Source: Alcaligenaceae bacterium (GTDB lineage Bacteria; Pseudomonadota; Gammaproteobacteria; Burkholderiales; Burkholderiaceae_B). From it: a DNA stretch of 64,000 nt. Positions 17,337-26,852 of the stretch are shown here, one piece after another. The position numbers and the translations under genes are program-made. Location of the stretch: the NCBI GenBank assembly GCA_013416405.1, contig JACCET010000007.1, positions 145,892 through 209,891 of the forward strand. The letters are read 5' to 3'. Numbering within the stretch: the first letter of the stretch is position 1; every line of letters begins with the position of its first letter. The notes under the pieces are model-generated. The model made no database searches. It was not told where the DNA came from and saw only the letters and a list, made by a program, of their open reading frames with translations.

Positions 17337-18317
17337 GTGTTTACTCTTTCCGATACTGGATATCGAACCCTCCCTGGCTACAAGCGAACTTTCAAGCCCG
17401 GGAACATGACCTTAGGCTTGTTCTTTCCTATTGAAGCCTTCGAAGGGGATATCCCCCGAATGCTGAATCAGGTGCAACTTGCCCGTCAAGCAGAAGACGC
17501 AGGTTTCGCGGCACTCTGGGTGCGTGATGTTCCTTTGCGCGACCCAAGCTTTGGGGATGTAGGGCAAATTTTTGATCCGTGGGTCTACCTTGGCTATATC
17601 ACTGGTCAAACAACGCAAATCGCCTTGGGTACAGGGGCGATCGTCGTGCCGATCAGGCATCCGCTACATTTGGCCAAGGCTGCGGCCAGCATTGACCAGT
17701 TGAGCGGCGGACGGCTGCTACTGGGCGTTGCCACGGGCGACCGCCCGGTAGAGTTCCCCGCTTTCGGAGTCGATGCCGATTCACGCGGGGACCAATTCCG
17801 GGAATACCTGGACGTTTATCGCCAGGCGCTGGGTCAAAGCTTCAAACCCGTAACATGGTCTGAGGGTGTCCTGAGCGGCGCCGACCTTGTACCCAAACCC
17901 TTGGCATCTGAAATCCCACTGCTTATTACAGGCCGCAGCCGACAGTCTGTCGAGTGGATCGCCACGAACAGTCATGGCTGGATCACCTACCCACGGCGGG
18001 TTGACATTCAGCAACGTTTTGTCGAGAGCTGGCAGGAGGCTGTGCGCACGGCCTGCGGGCCTGATGGCTTCAAGCCGTTCAGCCAATCGTTGTTCATCGA
18101 TTTACTGGATGACCCTGTGGCAATTCCCCAGCCGATACATCTGGGCTTTCGGCTGGGCCGGAACGCGCTGATCAATCTTCTGAAGATGCATAAGGCGATC
18201 GGCGTCAATCACATCATGCTGAACTTGAAGTACGGCCGGCGTGAGGCAGGGGATGTCATCGCGGAGCTTGCAGAGCATGTACTGCCCCATTTTCCTCATC
18301 ATGGGGATGACTCCTGA
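17337..18317 (+). CDS. LLM-class flavin-dependent oxidoreductase (BA3436-like)
   Basis: A 326-residue luciferase-type oxidoreductase of a different subgroup from the one at 14102. Seen: MTLGLFFPIEAFEGDIPRML, AEDAGFAALWVRDVPLRDPS, QIALGTGAIVVPIRHPLHLA and GRLLLGVATGDRPVEFPAFG. The pattern matches the group named after Bacillus BA3436. The start is a GTG at 17337 with AAGGTGAT just upstream; an internal ATG (MTLGLFF, 17406) is a credible alternative that begins closer to the family core. The gene stands alone. Partner and substrate are unknown. Confidence 0.82.
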   Translation: MFTLSDTGYRTLPGYKRTFKPGNMTLGLFFPIEAFEGDIPRMLNQVQLARQAEDAGFAALWVRDVPLRDPSFGDVGQIFDPWVYLGYITGQTTQIALGTGAIVVPIRHPLHLAKAAASIDQLSGGRLLLGVATGDRPVEFPAFGVDADSRGDQFREYLDVYRQALGQSFKPVTWSEGVLSGADLVPKPLASEIPLLITGRSRQSVEWIATNSHGWITYPRRVDIQQRFVESWQEAVRTACGPDGFKPFSQSLFIDLLDDPVAIPQPIHLGFRLGRNALINLLKMHKAIGVNHIMLNLKYGRREAGDVIAELAEHVLPHFPHHGDDS

Positions 18318-18532
18318 GCGGTGAAAGCACTTCACCCGCGATTAGCAGTAGCACCTGGAGCGGCTCGACTTCAACGTTATTTCTCTTTCGAGCGTCTAAG
18401 ATTTTGAAATTCAACTGACCGCTTTGGGTCGGTTTCAGGCATTAGTGATAGGCTCCAGCCGGCCAAAAGCGGCCTTACCATATAAAGTAAACAGCATTCC
18501 AGATATTCTCAAATAACTGATGAGGTGAACGA

Positions 18533-18883
18533 ATGAAGGTCAAGCGCGTGGTTGCCAACTTCGCTACGAAAGACCTGGAGCAAGCCCGAGTTTTTTATCA
18601 AGACATCCTTGGCCTGGACTTATTGATGGACCATGGATGGATCCAGACCTATGGATCACAAGTCCAGATGACGATTCAAATCAGTTTCGCCTCCGAGGGA
18701 GGCTCAGGCACACCAGTGCCGGATTTGTCAATCGAAGTGGATAATCTTGACGCGGCATACCAACAGATGAAGGACGCCGGCTTTTCGATTGAGTACGGGC
18801 CGACTAGCGAACCCTGGGGAGTTAGACGCTTTTACGTCCGCGATCCATTTGGTAGGTTGATTAATATCCTTGTTCACATTTAA
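18533..18883 (+). CDS. VOC-family (glyoxalase/bleomycin-resistance-like) protein
   Basis: A 116-residue single-domain protein of the vicinal oxygen chelate superfamily: VVANFATKDLEQARVFYQDI opens the first beta-alpha-beta unit and PWGVRRFYVRDPFGRLINIL closes the second, with its Glu/Asp region typical of glyoxalase-like proteins. Family members are metalloenzymes or binding proteins (dioxygenases, glyoxalase I, drug-binding proteins). The sequence alone does not choose between them. A good ribosome-binding sequence (GAGGTG) lies 6 bases before the ATG. Confidence 0.82.
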   Translation: MKVKRVVANFATKDLEQARVFYQDILGLDLLMDHGWIQTYGSQVQMTIQISFASEGGSGTPVPDLSIEVDNLDAAYQQMKDAGFSIEYGPTSEPWGVRRFYVRDPFGRLINILVHI

Positions 18884-19046
18884 CGTTGGCTTCGTCCTGG
18901 TCGCAGAGTGTCGTGATGATGAGCCCTTTTCGGCCAAGATCGGAAACACGTCGGCGAAGCTGTTTCGTGCCGCTCCATCCCGATTAGTTCAAATGCCTGA
19001 AGAGCGAGGAGCCAAATTAAGAGTCCACGCGCTCCAATCAAAGTGC

Positions 19047-20357
19047 TTATTCACGCGGCCAGCTCCGGTGCAAGTCGTCCATGATAAGAAGATGGCGGTG
19101 CTCGGCCTGCGCGGCGTACTCCAGCAAGTGGGGGTGATCGGGCGGCAAATCGGAGTGCTCGTGCGCGATGTCGGTTGAATCACTGGCTGGCCATAGCCTT
19201 AATGCCAATACCACTCCGGCTAAACCGATCAGCGACATGGTGATGAATGTTGATTGCAGCCCGAAAGAAGCGCCAAAGCGCCCTGCCAGCGGATAACAAA
19301 TCAGCCAACAAGCATGAGAGAGAGCAAACTGCGCGGCAAAAACCGCTGGCCGATCCTCAGCATGAGCGGAACGACGTAGAAGTCGGCCAGAAGGCGTCTG
19401 TGCCACGCTGTAGCCAAAGCCTATCACCAGCCAGAGCGGCAACAATATCGCATAAGTTGGAACCAGTGCACCAATGGCGGTACCGAGAACCAATGCAGCC
19501 GCCCCCGCAACCATGACCAGTCTGTCAGAAGCTTTGCTGAGCAGACCAGGCAGAGTCAGTGCGGCAATCATAGATCCACCGCCAAAGGCCGCTAACGCCC
19601 ATGCAACTTCAGTATCACCAAGCCCAAAGCGAGCCTTCACGATAACCACTGTGTTCACAATCACCATGGCACCCGCTGCCGAAACCGCGAGGCTGATCGC
19701 CAGCAGACCCCGCAGACGTGGCGTGGCTAGGTAAATACGGATACCCCGTGTCGTGCGATCCCAAATTCCTCTTTGTGGACCGGGTGCGGGCGTGGGAAGC
19801 GTAACACTGACCACAAGCGCGGCAGAGATAACAAAGCCGACAACCGTTCCGGCAAATAAGCTGTGGAAACTGATGACAGTCAGCAGCGCCGCAGCGACCA
19901 TAGGGGAAATCAGATTTTCCAGATCGTAAGCCAGCCGTGATAAGGACAATGCTTTTGTATATTCTTCTTCGTCAGGAAGGATATCCGGGATGGTCGCCTG
20001 GAAAGTCGGTGTAAACCCAGCCGATGCTGCCTGCAAAACGAAAATCAGCAAATAGATTTGCCAGATTTCGGTCACGAAGGGCAGGCTGAGCGCCACGGCT
20101 GCTCGAACCAAGTCGAGGACGACGAGTAACGAACGCCTAGGCAACCGATCGGCAAAAGCCTGTGCAATCGGAGCGATTCCGACATAGGCGAGCATCTTGA
20201 TTGCAAGCGCGGTGCCAAGCACTACTCCCGCATCCGCCCCTGCCAACTCATAGGCAAGAAGGCCGAGCGCCACTGTCATCAGCCCTGTACCAATCAGTGC
20301 GATCACCTGTGCGGCAAACAAATGGCGATAAATGCGGTTTTTCAGGATCGCAAGCAT
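19047..20357 (-). CDS. MFS metal exporter, NreB-like, with histidine-rich tail
   Basis: A 436-residue major facilitator with about 12 membrane helices. After the last helix there is a 40-residue cytosolic tail with seven histidines (pairs HEH, HPH and HRH), a feature of nickel exporters such as NreB and NrsD. It lies 9 bp downstream of an RcnR/CsoR/InrS-type repressor gene whose metal-ligand set also suggests nickel, so the two form a metal-resistance operon. Nickel (or cobalt) as substrate is inference from the tail and the neighbour; general drug-efflux MFS proteins have a similar core. Confidence 0.75.
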   Translation of the reverse strand: MLAILKNRIYRHLFAAQVIALIGTGLMTVALGLLAYELAGADAGVVLGTALAIKMLAYVGIAPIAQAFADRLPRRSLLVVLDLVRAAVALSLPFVTEIWQIYLLIFVLQAASAGFTPTFQATIPDILPDEEEYTKALSLSRLAYDLENLISPMVAAALLTVISFHSLFAGTVVGFVISAALVVSVTLPTPAPGPQRGIWDRTTRGIRIYLATPRLRGLLAISLAVSAAGAMVIVNTVVIVKARFGLGDTEVAWALAAFGGGSMIAALTLPGLLSKASDRLVMVAGAAALVLGTAIGALVPTYAILLPLWLVIGFGYSVAQTPSGRLLRRSAHAEDRPAVFAAQFALSHACWLICYPLAGRFGASFGLQSTFITMSLIGLAGVVLALRLWPASDSTDIAHEHSDLPPDHPHLLEYAAQAEHRHLLIMDDLHRSWPRE

Positions 20358-20366
20358 GAAATATCT

Positions 20367-20624
20367 TCAAAGAAGTTTTGTAAGTGCTTTCATTTCAGCT
20401 AAGACAGAAGCCGTGTCATGATCCAAACAATGGTCGATGTGGTCATGGATCAGAACACGTTTCGCCGCCGTCACCGCGCTTTCCACCGCTGTAAGCTGGC
20501 GAGCGATATCGAGGCAGGGTTGCTCGTCTTCAATCATGCCGATAACGTGCCGAAGATGGCCCTCTGCACGTTTTAATCGCTTGATAAGATCGGGATGGGT
20601 TGAATGCTTATGCGGTATTGTCAT
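20367..20624 (-). CDS. Metal-sensing repressor of the RcnR/CsoR/InrS family
   Basis: An 85-residue all-helical DUF156-family repressor. The start at 20624 (MTIPHKHSTHPDLIKRLKRA) is chosen because an upstream in-frame start (20660) would place the operator inside the coding region. Candidate metal ligands are His5, Cys37 (EQPCLDIARQL), His62 and Cys66 (DHIDHC). The spacing of 32 between His5 and Cys37 and the HxxxC pair match, as I recall, the His-Cys-His-Cys set of the nickel sensor InrS; RcnR has His at the last position. It precedes the MFS exporter by 9 bp. Apo-protein binding to the G-tract palindrome just upstream, with release on metal binding, is the family mechanism. Confidence 0.85.
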   Translation of the reverse strand: MTIPHKHSTHPDLIKRLKRAEGHLRHVIGMIEDEQPCLDIARQLTAVESAVTAAKRVLIHDHIDHCLDHDTASVLAEMKALTKLL

Positions 20625-20634
20625 ATGAAGATAA

Positions 20635-20653
20635 CATCCCCCCAGGGGGGATG
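20635..20653. promoter_or_regulatory. G-tract operator of the metal repressor
   Basis: CATCCCCCC-A-GGGGGGATG is a perfect 9-bp inverted repeat around a single A, starting 11 bp upstream of the repressor's ATG. RcnR/CsoR-family repressors bind C/G-tract palindromes of this kind, so this is very probably the autoregulatory operator. Confidence 0.8.
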
Positions 20654-20814
20654 CTGACAAGAGGTCGAAAGTCCGCCGGACGTTATTGACAACATAGACA
20701 GCCTACTGAGAAGGACGTCCGACTAACTGAAAATGCTATGTCTGAAGTCTGTCATGGGCAAGCGCGTAGTTTAGTTTTTGCTTTGATGTATTTTGTTTGG
20801 CCTTGATCCGTAAT

Positions 20815-20848
20815 TGCGCATGAAAGGAATTCACTCCTTTCATGCGCA
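20815..20848. repeat. Hairpin with 14-bp perfect stem
   Basis: TGCGCATGAAAGGA and its exact complement are separated by the loop ATTCAC. No T-tract follows on either strand, so it is not a standard intrinsic terminator. Function unknown. Confidence 0.6.
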
Positions 20849-20935
20849 GTGGCCACGCAAATTGTCTTGCTCGATGTCAGTTTTTCTCTATGCGGTCATT
20901 ACGGCTATCGAGATACTCGAAGGGCCGCAATGGGT

Positions 20936-21076
20936 CGAGGCTGTGTGAAAACGTCAAAAAATTTGGGAGTCTGAGAAATCGACCTTCCAGATCGACCGCT
21001 ATTCAACTTTCTCGTACTCGGGAATGGTAAGAGCATCCTCGAAAATGAGCTATGGCAGCGTTTTCACACAGCCTCG
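20936..21076. mobile_element. MITE-like or deleted-IS element with 18-bp perfect terminal inverted repeats
   Basis: The ends CGAGGCTGTGTGAAAACG (20936-20953) and its exact complement (21059-21076) bound a 141-bp non-coding segment. This is the form of a miniature inverted-repeat transposable element or of an insertion sequence with its transposase deleted. If the element is taken to start at AGGCTG, the outside flanks GGGTCG and CGGTCG resemble each other in 5 of 6 bases, a possible worn target duplication. No transposase gene remains. Confidence 0.6.
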
Positions 21077-21107
21077 GTCGTAAGCTGCCGCCTGCCCTGC
21101 TCCAATA

Positions 21108-21366
21108 CCTCTGGTGCTGCCTGGGTGCCTGTCTGGTGCTTGCGGGGTGTGAGGGCGACTTCGTGTCACGCCGCGTCAGACCTGGCTGGTGGGGATGCGA
21201 GGGCGCAGCTGTTTGAGCGCCTGTTTTCGGGCCACTGGCCCGAAGGCGCGAGTTCTGCGACCGCCCCACCAGCCAGATCTGACGCGGGAAGTCCTGCGCA
21301 GCAGGACCGGGACACGGGAGACCGATCGCCCCGCAAGCACCAGCCAGGCACCCCACACCAGAAGCA
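21108..21366. repeat. Imperfect inverted repeat of about 260 bp downstream of serB
   Basis: Three nested pairs fold the region on a centre at 21235. These are CTGGTGCTTGCGGGG at 21133-21147 with its complement at 21329-21343; a 23-bp arm with one mismatch at 21172-21194 and 21264-21286; and TTCGGGCCA at 21226-21234 with TGGCCCGAA at 21236-21244. The right arm carries about 20 extra bases that form their own hairpin (GTCCTGC-GCA-GCAGGAC, 21291-21307). It ends about 30 bp past the serB stop. Confidence 0.75.
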
Positions 21367-21395
21367 ACAAGCCCGTATCAGCCCAGCAACAGAAA

Positions 21396-22247
21396 TCAGT
21401 GACTCAACCGAAACCAGTTCAAAATCCCATCCAGCGGCGCAACATTCAAGGCATAGCGCGCCTGCTCGCGCACCACCGGCTTGGCCCGATACGCCACCGA
21501 AAAATGCGCATGCGCCATCATCTTCAAATCATTCGCGCCGTCACCAACCGCAATAATCTGCTCCGGCCCGGCAAACAACTGCTCGGCCAGCGCCAGCAAA
21601 TGCCCTGCCTTGCCCTGGGCATCGACAATATCCCCTACCACCCTGCCGGTCAGCACACCGTCAGCCACCTCAAGCACATTGGCGTGGCAGGCATCCAGGC
21701 CCAGTCTATCCTTCAGGCGCTCGGTGAAGAACGTGAACCCGCCGGATACCAGCAGCGTCTTCAGGCCATTGCGCTTTGCGGTGGCAATCAGGTTCTCGGC
21801 GCCGGGATTCAAGCGCAGACGCTCATCGTAGACCTGCTCCAGCGCTGCCACGGGCACGCCTTCCAGCAAGGCAACCCGTCGGATCAGACTTTCTGAAAAA
21901 TCAGTGATCTCACCACGCATAGCCGCTTCAGTGATGGCCGAAACCTGTTCCTTGCGACCCACCATATCCGCAATTTCATCTATGCATTCAATATTGACCA
22001 GCGTCGAATCCATATCCATGGCCAATATCCGGCAATCGCGCAGGCGTGTGATCTGTTCGAAAAAAGCATAATCCATGCCGAAAGTTTCGCAACAGGCCTG
22101 CACCTCGGCACGCGCCTGATCATCAACATCCAGAAGACGCACGGCGGTATTGCCCAACTCCTGAACCCCCGCGGCGCTGGCGATAGCCGCAATCTTTTCA
22201 ATATTGGCGGAAACAAGATTGGGAGCCTGCAAAATTAGATGAGTCAT
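21396..22247 (-). CDS. serB: Phosphoserine phosphatase SerB
   Basis: A 283-residue HAD-superfamily phosphatase that makes L-serine from phosphoserine, the last step of serine synthesis. After an N-terminal regulatory (ACT-like) region of about 70 residues, the catalytic domain shows motif I AMDMDSTLVNIE with nucleophile Asp78 and acid Asp80, motif II LLVSGGFTFF with its Ser, and motif III GDGANDLKMM with the magnesium-binding aspartates. The C-terminus (RYALNVAPLDGILNWFRLSH) is normal, so the gene is intact despite the repeats just downstream. It diverges from the MscS-type gene. Confidence 0.95.
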   Translation of the reverse strand: MTHLILQAPNLVSANIEKIAAIASAAGVQELGNTAVRLLDVDDQARAEVQACCETFGMDYAFFEQITRLRDCRILAMDMDSTLVNIECIDEIADMVGRKEQVSAITEAAMRGEITDFSESLIRRVALLEGVPVAALEQVYDERLRLNPGAENLIATAKRNGLKTLLVSGGFTFFTERLKDRLGLDACHANVLEVADGVLTGRVVGDIVDAQGKAGHLLALAEQLFAGPEQIIAVGDGANDLKMMAHAHFSVAYRAKPVVREQARYALNVAPLDGILNWFRLSH

Positions 22248-22395
22248 AAACGTGATGAGCGGTAAGCCCTTGATGAACCAAATGATAGAGCCGCCATTTT
22301 ACCCGCAGCGGGTAGCAATATGAGCAGCACCGTTACGCCCCGAATTCCTCCTGGGTCCTGCAAGTGCTAAGCTAATTCTTTTCGCATAGAAATCA

Positions 22396-24897
22396 ATGGC
22401 TCCAACTTATTGTTCCGGCCTGCCCAGGCCCACGCAGAGCGTGTCAAAACGATACTGCCCGGCCATCGTTTGCTGCCTGCTTGTACTGTGCATGGCTTTT
22501 TTCACTGCCATCGCGCCCGCCTACGCACAGGATCAGGACTCTCCCGCCGAAATCAGCAAGACACTCGATACCGTGCGTGCACAAATCGACAAATTGCAAA
22601 ACGATCTGGATGAGGCGGCTGACCAACCCCTGGAAGACAGCGAGCTACTAAACCTGCGCGATACAGCCCAAGAGGCTTCCGAGCAGGCGCAAAAAGCCGA
22701 ATCCACGCTGGAACCTTTATTGGCCAGCATGCAGGCGCGCGTGGCCGAACTGGGCGAGCCTGTGGCAGGCATCAAAGAGGCTCCCGATGTTGCCACGCAG
22801 CGCCGAGAACTATCCAAGAATCTCAGTATGCTGGATGCCCAGATCAAACTGGCCCGCCTTATCGACGTTGAGGCTGGGCAGGCCAACGTACGCATACTGC
22901 AGCTGCGGCGCGCCCAATTCCAGGCCGAGTTAGGCAAACGCAGCAATTCTGTGCTGGACGGCGAGTTCTGGGGTGAGTTGCGCACGCTGCTGCCCCAAGA
23001 CATCAACAGCCTGCAGCCCGTCTGGAAGGAATTAAAAAGCGCTGCCCAGGGCCAAGGCAAGCGTGTCTGGCTGGCCATGCTGCTGGGTATCGCCGCCGTC
23101 ATGGTCCTGCGCAAGCTGGCTGCACGACTGCTCTGGACCTTGACCACCACCCGCGTGGCACCCGGCCGCTTGCGCCGTTCGCTGTATGCCACAGCCCAGC
23201 TCGCCCTGGCAACCATAACGCCAGGCGCCATTGCCGAAATCATTCATGCCGGCATCAATGCGCAATCCATACTTTCCAGCGAACTGGATGGCTTGCTGAA
23301 CCAGGCTGCGGGAGCCGCATATTTTGCCGGCTTTGTGACCGGTCTGGGTCGTGCGCTACTGTCTGCCGACAGGCCCACATGGCGGCTCATGTCGCTACCT
23401 GACCCGGTGGCAAGCGGACTGCAATGGTATCCAGCCGTGCTGGCCATCACCTTGACTGCAGGTTGGATAGCACAGAAACTGGCCACATTGGTCAACGCAA
23501 GCTTGGCGGCCACGGTCGTTCAGAACAGTCTCATGACACTGATACTGGGTACGCTATTGGCCCATGCCATGCGGCGTGCCGCTCGCCTGCGGCGGCCTCC
23601 TGCCCCCGACCCCCATGCCACTTCCGAACCTGCGCCAGTGCCCATGCCTGCGGGCTATTTCTTTGCACGAGGCCTGGTCTGGACGGCCGTCATCATCAGC
23701 TTCGCCTGCCTGGCACTGGGCTATATTGCACTGGGCAGCTTTATCAGCCGACAAACGGCCTGGGTACTGATCGTATTGGGCTCAGCCTACCTGCTAAACG
23801 GCCTGATTGAAGACGGTAGCGACAGCATCCTGGCTGCCATCAAACGCAATACTGGCGACGAGCACTACACCAGGCCCATGACGCGCCTGCGCAGCCAAGC
23901 CATAGTTCTACTGGCCGGAGGGGGTCGCCTGCTGGTTCTGCTGCTTGCCTTGGTTCTCTTGGCAGCCCCCTTTGGCGACGGGCCCGCAGCGTGGTTGCAA
24001 CGCCTGGACTATCTGCACAACGGGATAGCCATAGGCGAAATTCAGTTGCGCCCGGCAACCATGATCTTTGCGCTCCTGGTCTTATTGATAGGGTTCGGCG
24101 CAGTCAAGATGGTGCAGGTCTGGCTGACCCGGCAATACCTTCCCACTACCAGCCTGGATCCAGGTATGCGCCTGTCGGCCGCCACGCTCTTTGGCTATGC
24201 GGGATATGTGCTTGCTATTGGCCTGGCATTGTCAGCAGTCGGCATAGGCCTGGAGCGCGTGGCCTGGATAGCCAGCGCCCTGTCGGTGGGCATAGGCTTT
24301 GGCCTGCAGGCCGTCGTGCAAAACTTCGTATCGGGCCTGATTTTGCTGGCCGAGCGGCCGGTCAAGGTTGGTGACTGGGTCACCCTGGACACCATAGAAG
24401 GCGATATACGTCGCATCAATGTACGTGCCACCGAAATCCAAATGGCGGACCACTCCACCGTGATTGTGCCCAACTCGGAATTCATCACCAAGATCGTGCG
24501 CAATGTTACGCATGAAAACCCATTGGGCCGGGTTCAGATCAAGCTGGCGCTTCCGCTGGACTGCGATGCTGAGCAGGTGCATGACCTGATGCTGTCAACC
24601 TTCACCGACAATCTGGATATTCTGAAGGAACCCGCAGCTGACGTCATGCTCGAAGGCGTCGATGCGGGCGGTTTGCGCTTTAGTGCAACGGGCTATGTTC
24701 ATACGCCGCGAGCGGCCTATCAGGTACGCAGCGCCTTGCTGTTTGAGCTATTGAAGCGATTCAAGGCCGCCAATCTGACGCTACTGAACCCTACCACCAT
24801 GGTGCTTAAAGAGGCTGGCGTTTTGGCTTCGAGCGGCGCATCAGGTAGCGGTACACAAAGCCCGGATAACCCAGCACCAGAAACAGGCTCAGCGTAA
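22396..24897 (+). CDS. Large MscS-type mechanosensitive channel with DUF3772 domain
   Basis: An 833-residue envelope protein. It has a signal peptide (cleavage likely after AIAPAYA, about residue 44), then a coiled-coil and DUF3772-like periplasmic region to about residue 230, many membrane helices, and a C-terminal MscS core. The core begins near GYAGYVLAIGLALSAVGIGL and includes VGIGFGLQAVVQNFVSGLIL and the beta domain with VIVPNSEFITKIVRNVTHEN. Such large MscS relatives release solutes at hypo-osmotic shock. The last 92 bp overlap the convergent DUF2818 gene; the reading frame continues normally through the overlap as a low-complexity Ser/Gly tail. A start further in (about residue 19) would also give a signal peptide. 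Confidence 0.87.
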   Translation: MAPTYCSGLPRPTQSVSKRYCPAIVCCLLVLCMAFFTAIAPAYAQDQDSPAEISKTLDTVRAQIDKLQNDLDEAADQPLEDSELLNLRDTAQEASEQAQKAESTLEPLLASMQARVAELGEPVAGIKEAPDVATQRRELSKNLSMLDAQIKLARLIDVEAGQANVRILQLRRAQFQAELGKRSNSVLDGEFWGELRTLLPQDINSLQPVWKELKSAAQGQGKRVWLAMLLGIAAVMVLRKLAARLLWTLTTTRVAPGRLRRSLYATAQLALATITPGAIAEIIHAGINAQSILSSELDGLLNQAAGAAYFAGFVTGLGRALLSADRPTWRLMSLPDPVASGLQWYPAVLAITLTAGWIAQKLATLVNASLAATVVQNSLMTLILGTLLAHAMRRAARLRRPPAPDPHATSEPAPVPMPAGYFFARGLVWTAVIISFACLALGYIALGSFISRQTAWVLIVLGSAYLLNGLIEDGSDSILAAIKRNTGDEHYTRPMTRLRSQAIVLLAGGGRLLVLLLALVLLAAPFGDGPAAWLQRLDYLHNGIAIGEIQLRPATMIFALLVLLIGFGAVKMVQVWLTRQYLPTTSLDPGMRLSAATLFGYAGYVLAIGLALSAVGIGLERVAWIASALSVGIGFGLQAVVQNFVSGLILLAERPVKVGDWVTLDTIEGDIRRINVRATEIQMADHSTVIVPNSEFITKIVRNVTHENPLGRVQIKLALPLDCDAEQVHDLMLSTFTDNLDILKEPAADVMLEGVDAGGLRFSATGYVHTPRAAYQVRSALLFELLKRFKAANLTLLNPTTMVLKEAGVLASSGASGSGTQSPDNPAPETGSA

Positions 24898-25354
24898 TCG
24901 CGTAGAACTCCCAGGTCTGGGTAAAAAGATTGCCCATATTGACTTCAAAGGCAAAACCCAGTGCCCCAACCAAACCGTAGAACACCAGGAGCTCGAGCAT
25001 GCGGGCCAGAAAGGACTTTTGCTCTGTATCAGCACGATTGCGCCAACCCGGGAACGCAAGCAACATGGCCACCAGACCAAGGGTCAGCGCCAGCTTGCCT
25101 ACGAACAGCCCAACCGATGCCAGGTCCGAAGCCATGAAATACGCCCGTCCTATCGTGAGATACGCCAGATAGGCCAGGCCCAGCAGCAAGCCGAAAAAAA
25201 CCAACGAAGCCAGACATTGCAGCCAGGCGGGCCGGGGCAACTCGCCGGATTGCATCCAGGGCAGCACCAAAAAGCGGCGCTGCAGTACAAACGGCAGATT
25301 GGCAGTAATCGCGGACAGCACGACAACCGTCCAGACGGCAAATGACTGGTTCAT
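24806..25354 (-). CDS. DUF2818-family membrane protein at the end of the nuo operon
   Basis: A 182-residue protein with five hydrophobic segments. The first (ILE/VAL-rich with ANLPFVLQRRFL) and the closing segment (LELLVFYGLVGALGFAFEVN, then QTWEFYAITLSLFLVLGYPGFVYRYL) match DUF2818, a family found directly behind nuoN in betaproteobacteria. Many members are shorter (around 100 residues); here two extra helices sit in the middle. It starts 4 bp after the nuoN stop, so it is the fifteenth gene of the operon and may help assemble complex I (inference from position). Its 3' end overlaps the convergent MscS-type gene by 92 bp. Confidence 0.75.
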   Translation of the reverse strand: MNQSFAVWTVVVLSAITANLPFVLQRRFLVLPWMQSGELPRPAWLQCLASLVFFGLLLGLAYLAYLTIGRAYFMASDLASVGLFVGKLALTLGLVAMLLAFPGWRNRADTEQKSFLARMLELLVFYGLVGALGFAFEVNMGNLFTQTWEFYAITLSLFLVLGYPGFVYRYLMRRSKPKRQPL

Positions 25355-25358
25355 AGGA

Positions 25359-26840
<1,482 letters not shown>

Positions 26841-26852
26841 AGTATTTGAGGC

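Larger units (their letters stand above)
20661..21395. other. 735-bp repeat-rich intergenic region without genes
   Basis: Between the metal-resistance operon and serB there is no convincing coding sequence. The short reading frames seen here mirror each other on the two strands because the DNA is self-complementary. It holds three separate palindromic structures, listed individually: a 14-bp-stem hairpin, a 141-bp element with 18-bp inverted ends, and an imperfect hairpin of about 260 bp. Confidence 0.6.

Noticed and set aside
18318..18345. Terminator after the second LLM gene
   Set aside because: A GGTGAA/TTCACC pairing exists but the stem is short, has a bulge and is not followed by a T-run.
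21125..21896. Several open frames on both strands around the long hairpin
   Set aside because: The peptides on the two strands resemble each other because the DNA is an inverted repeat, and one extends antisense through serB. None has a ribosome-binding site.
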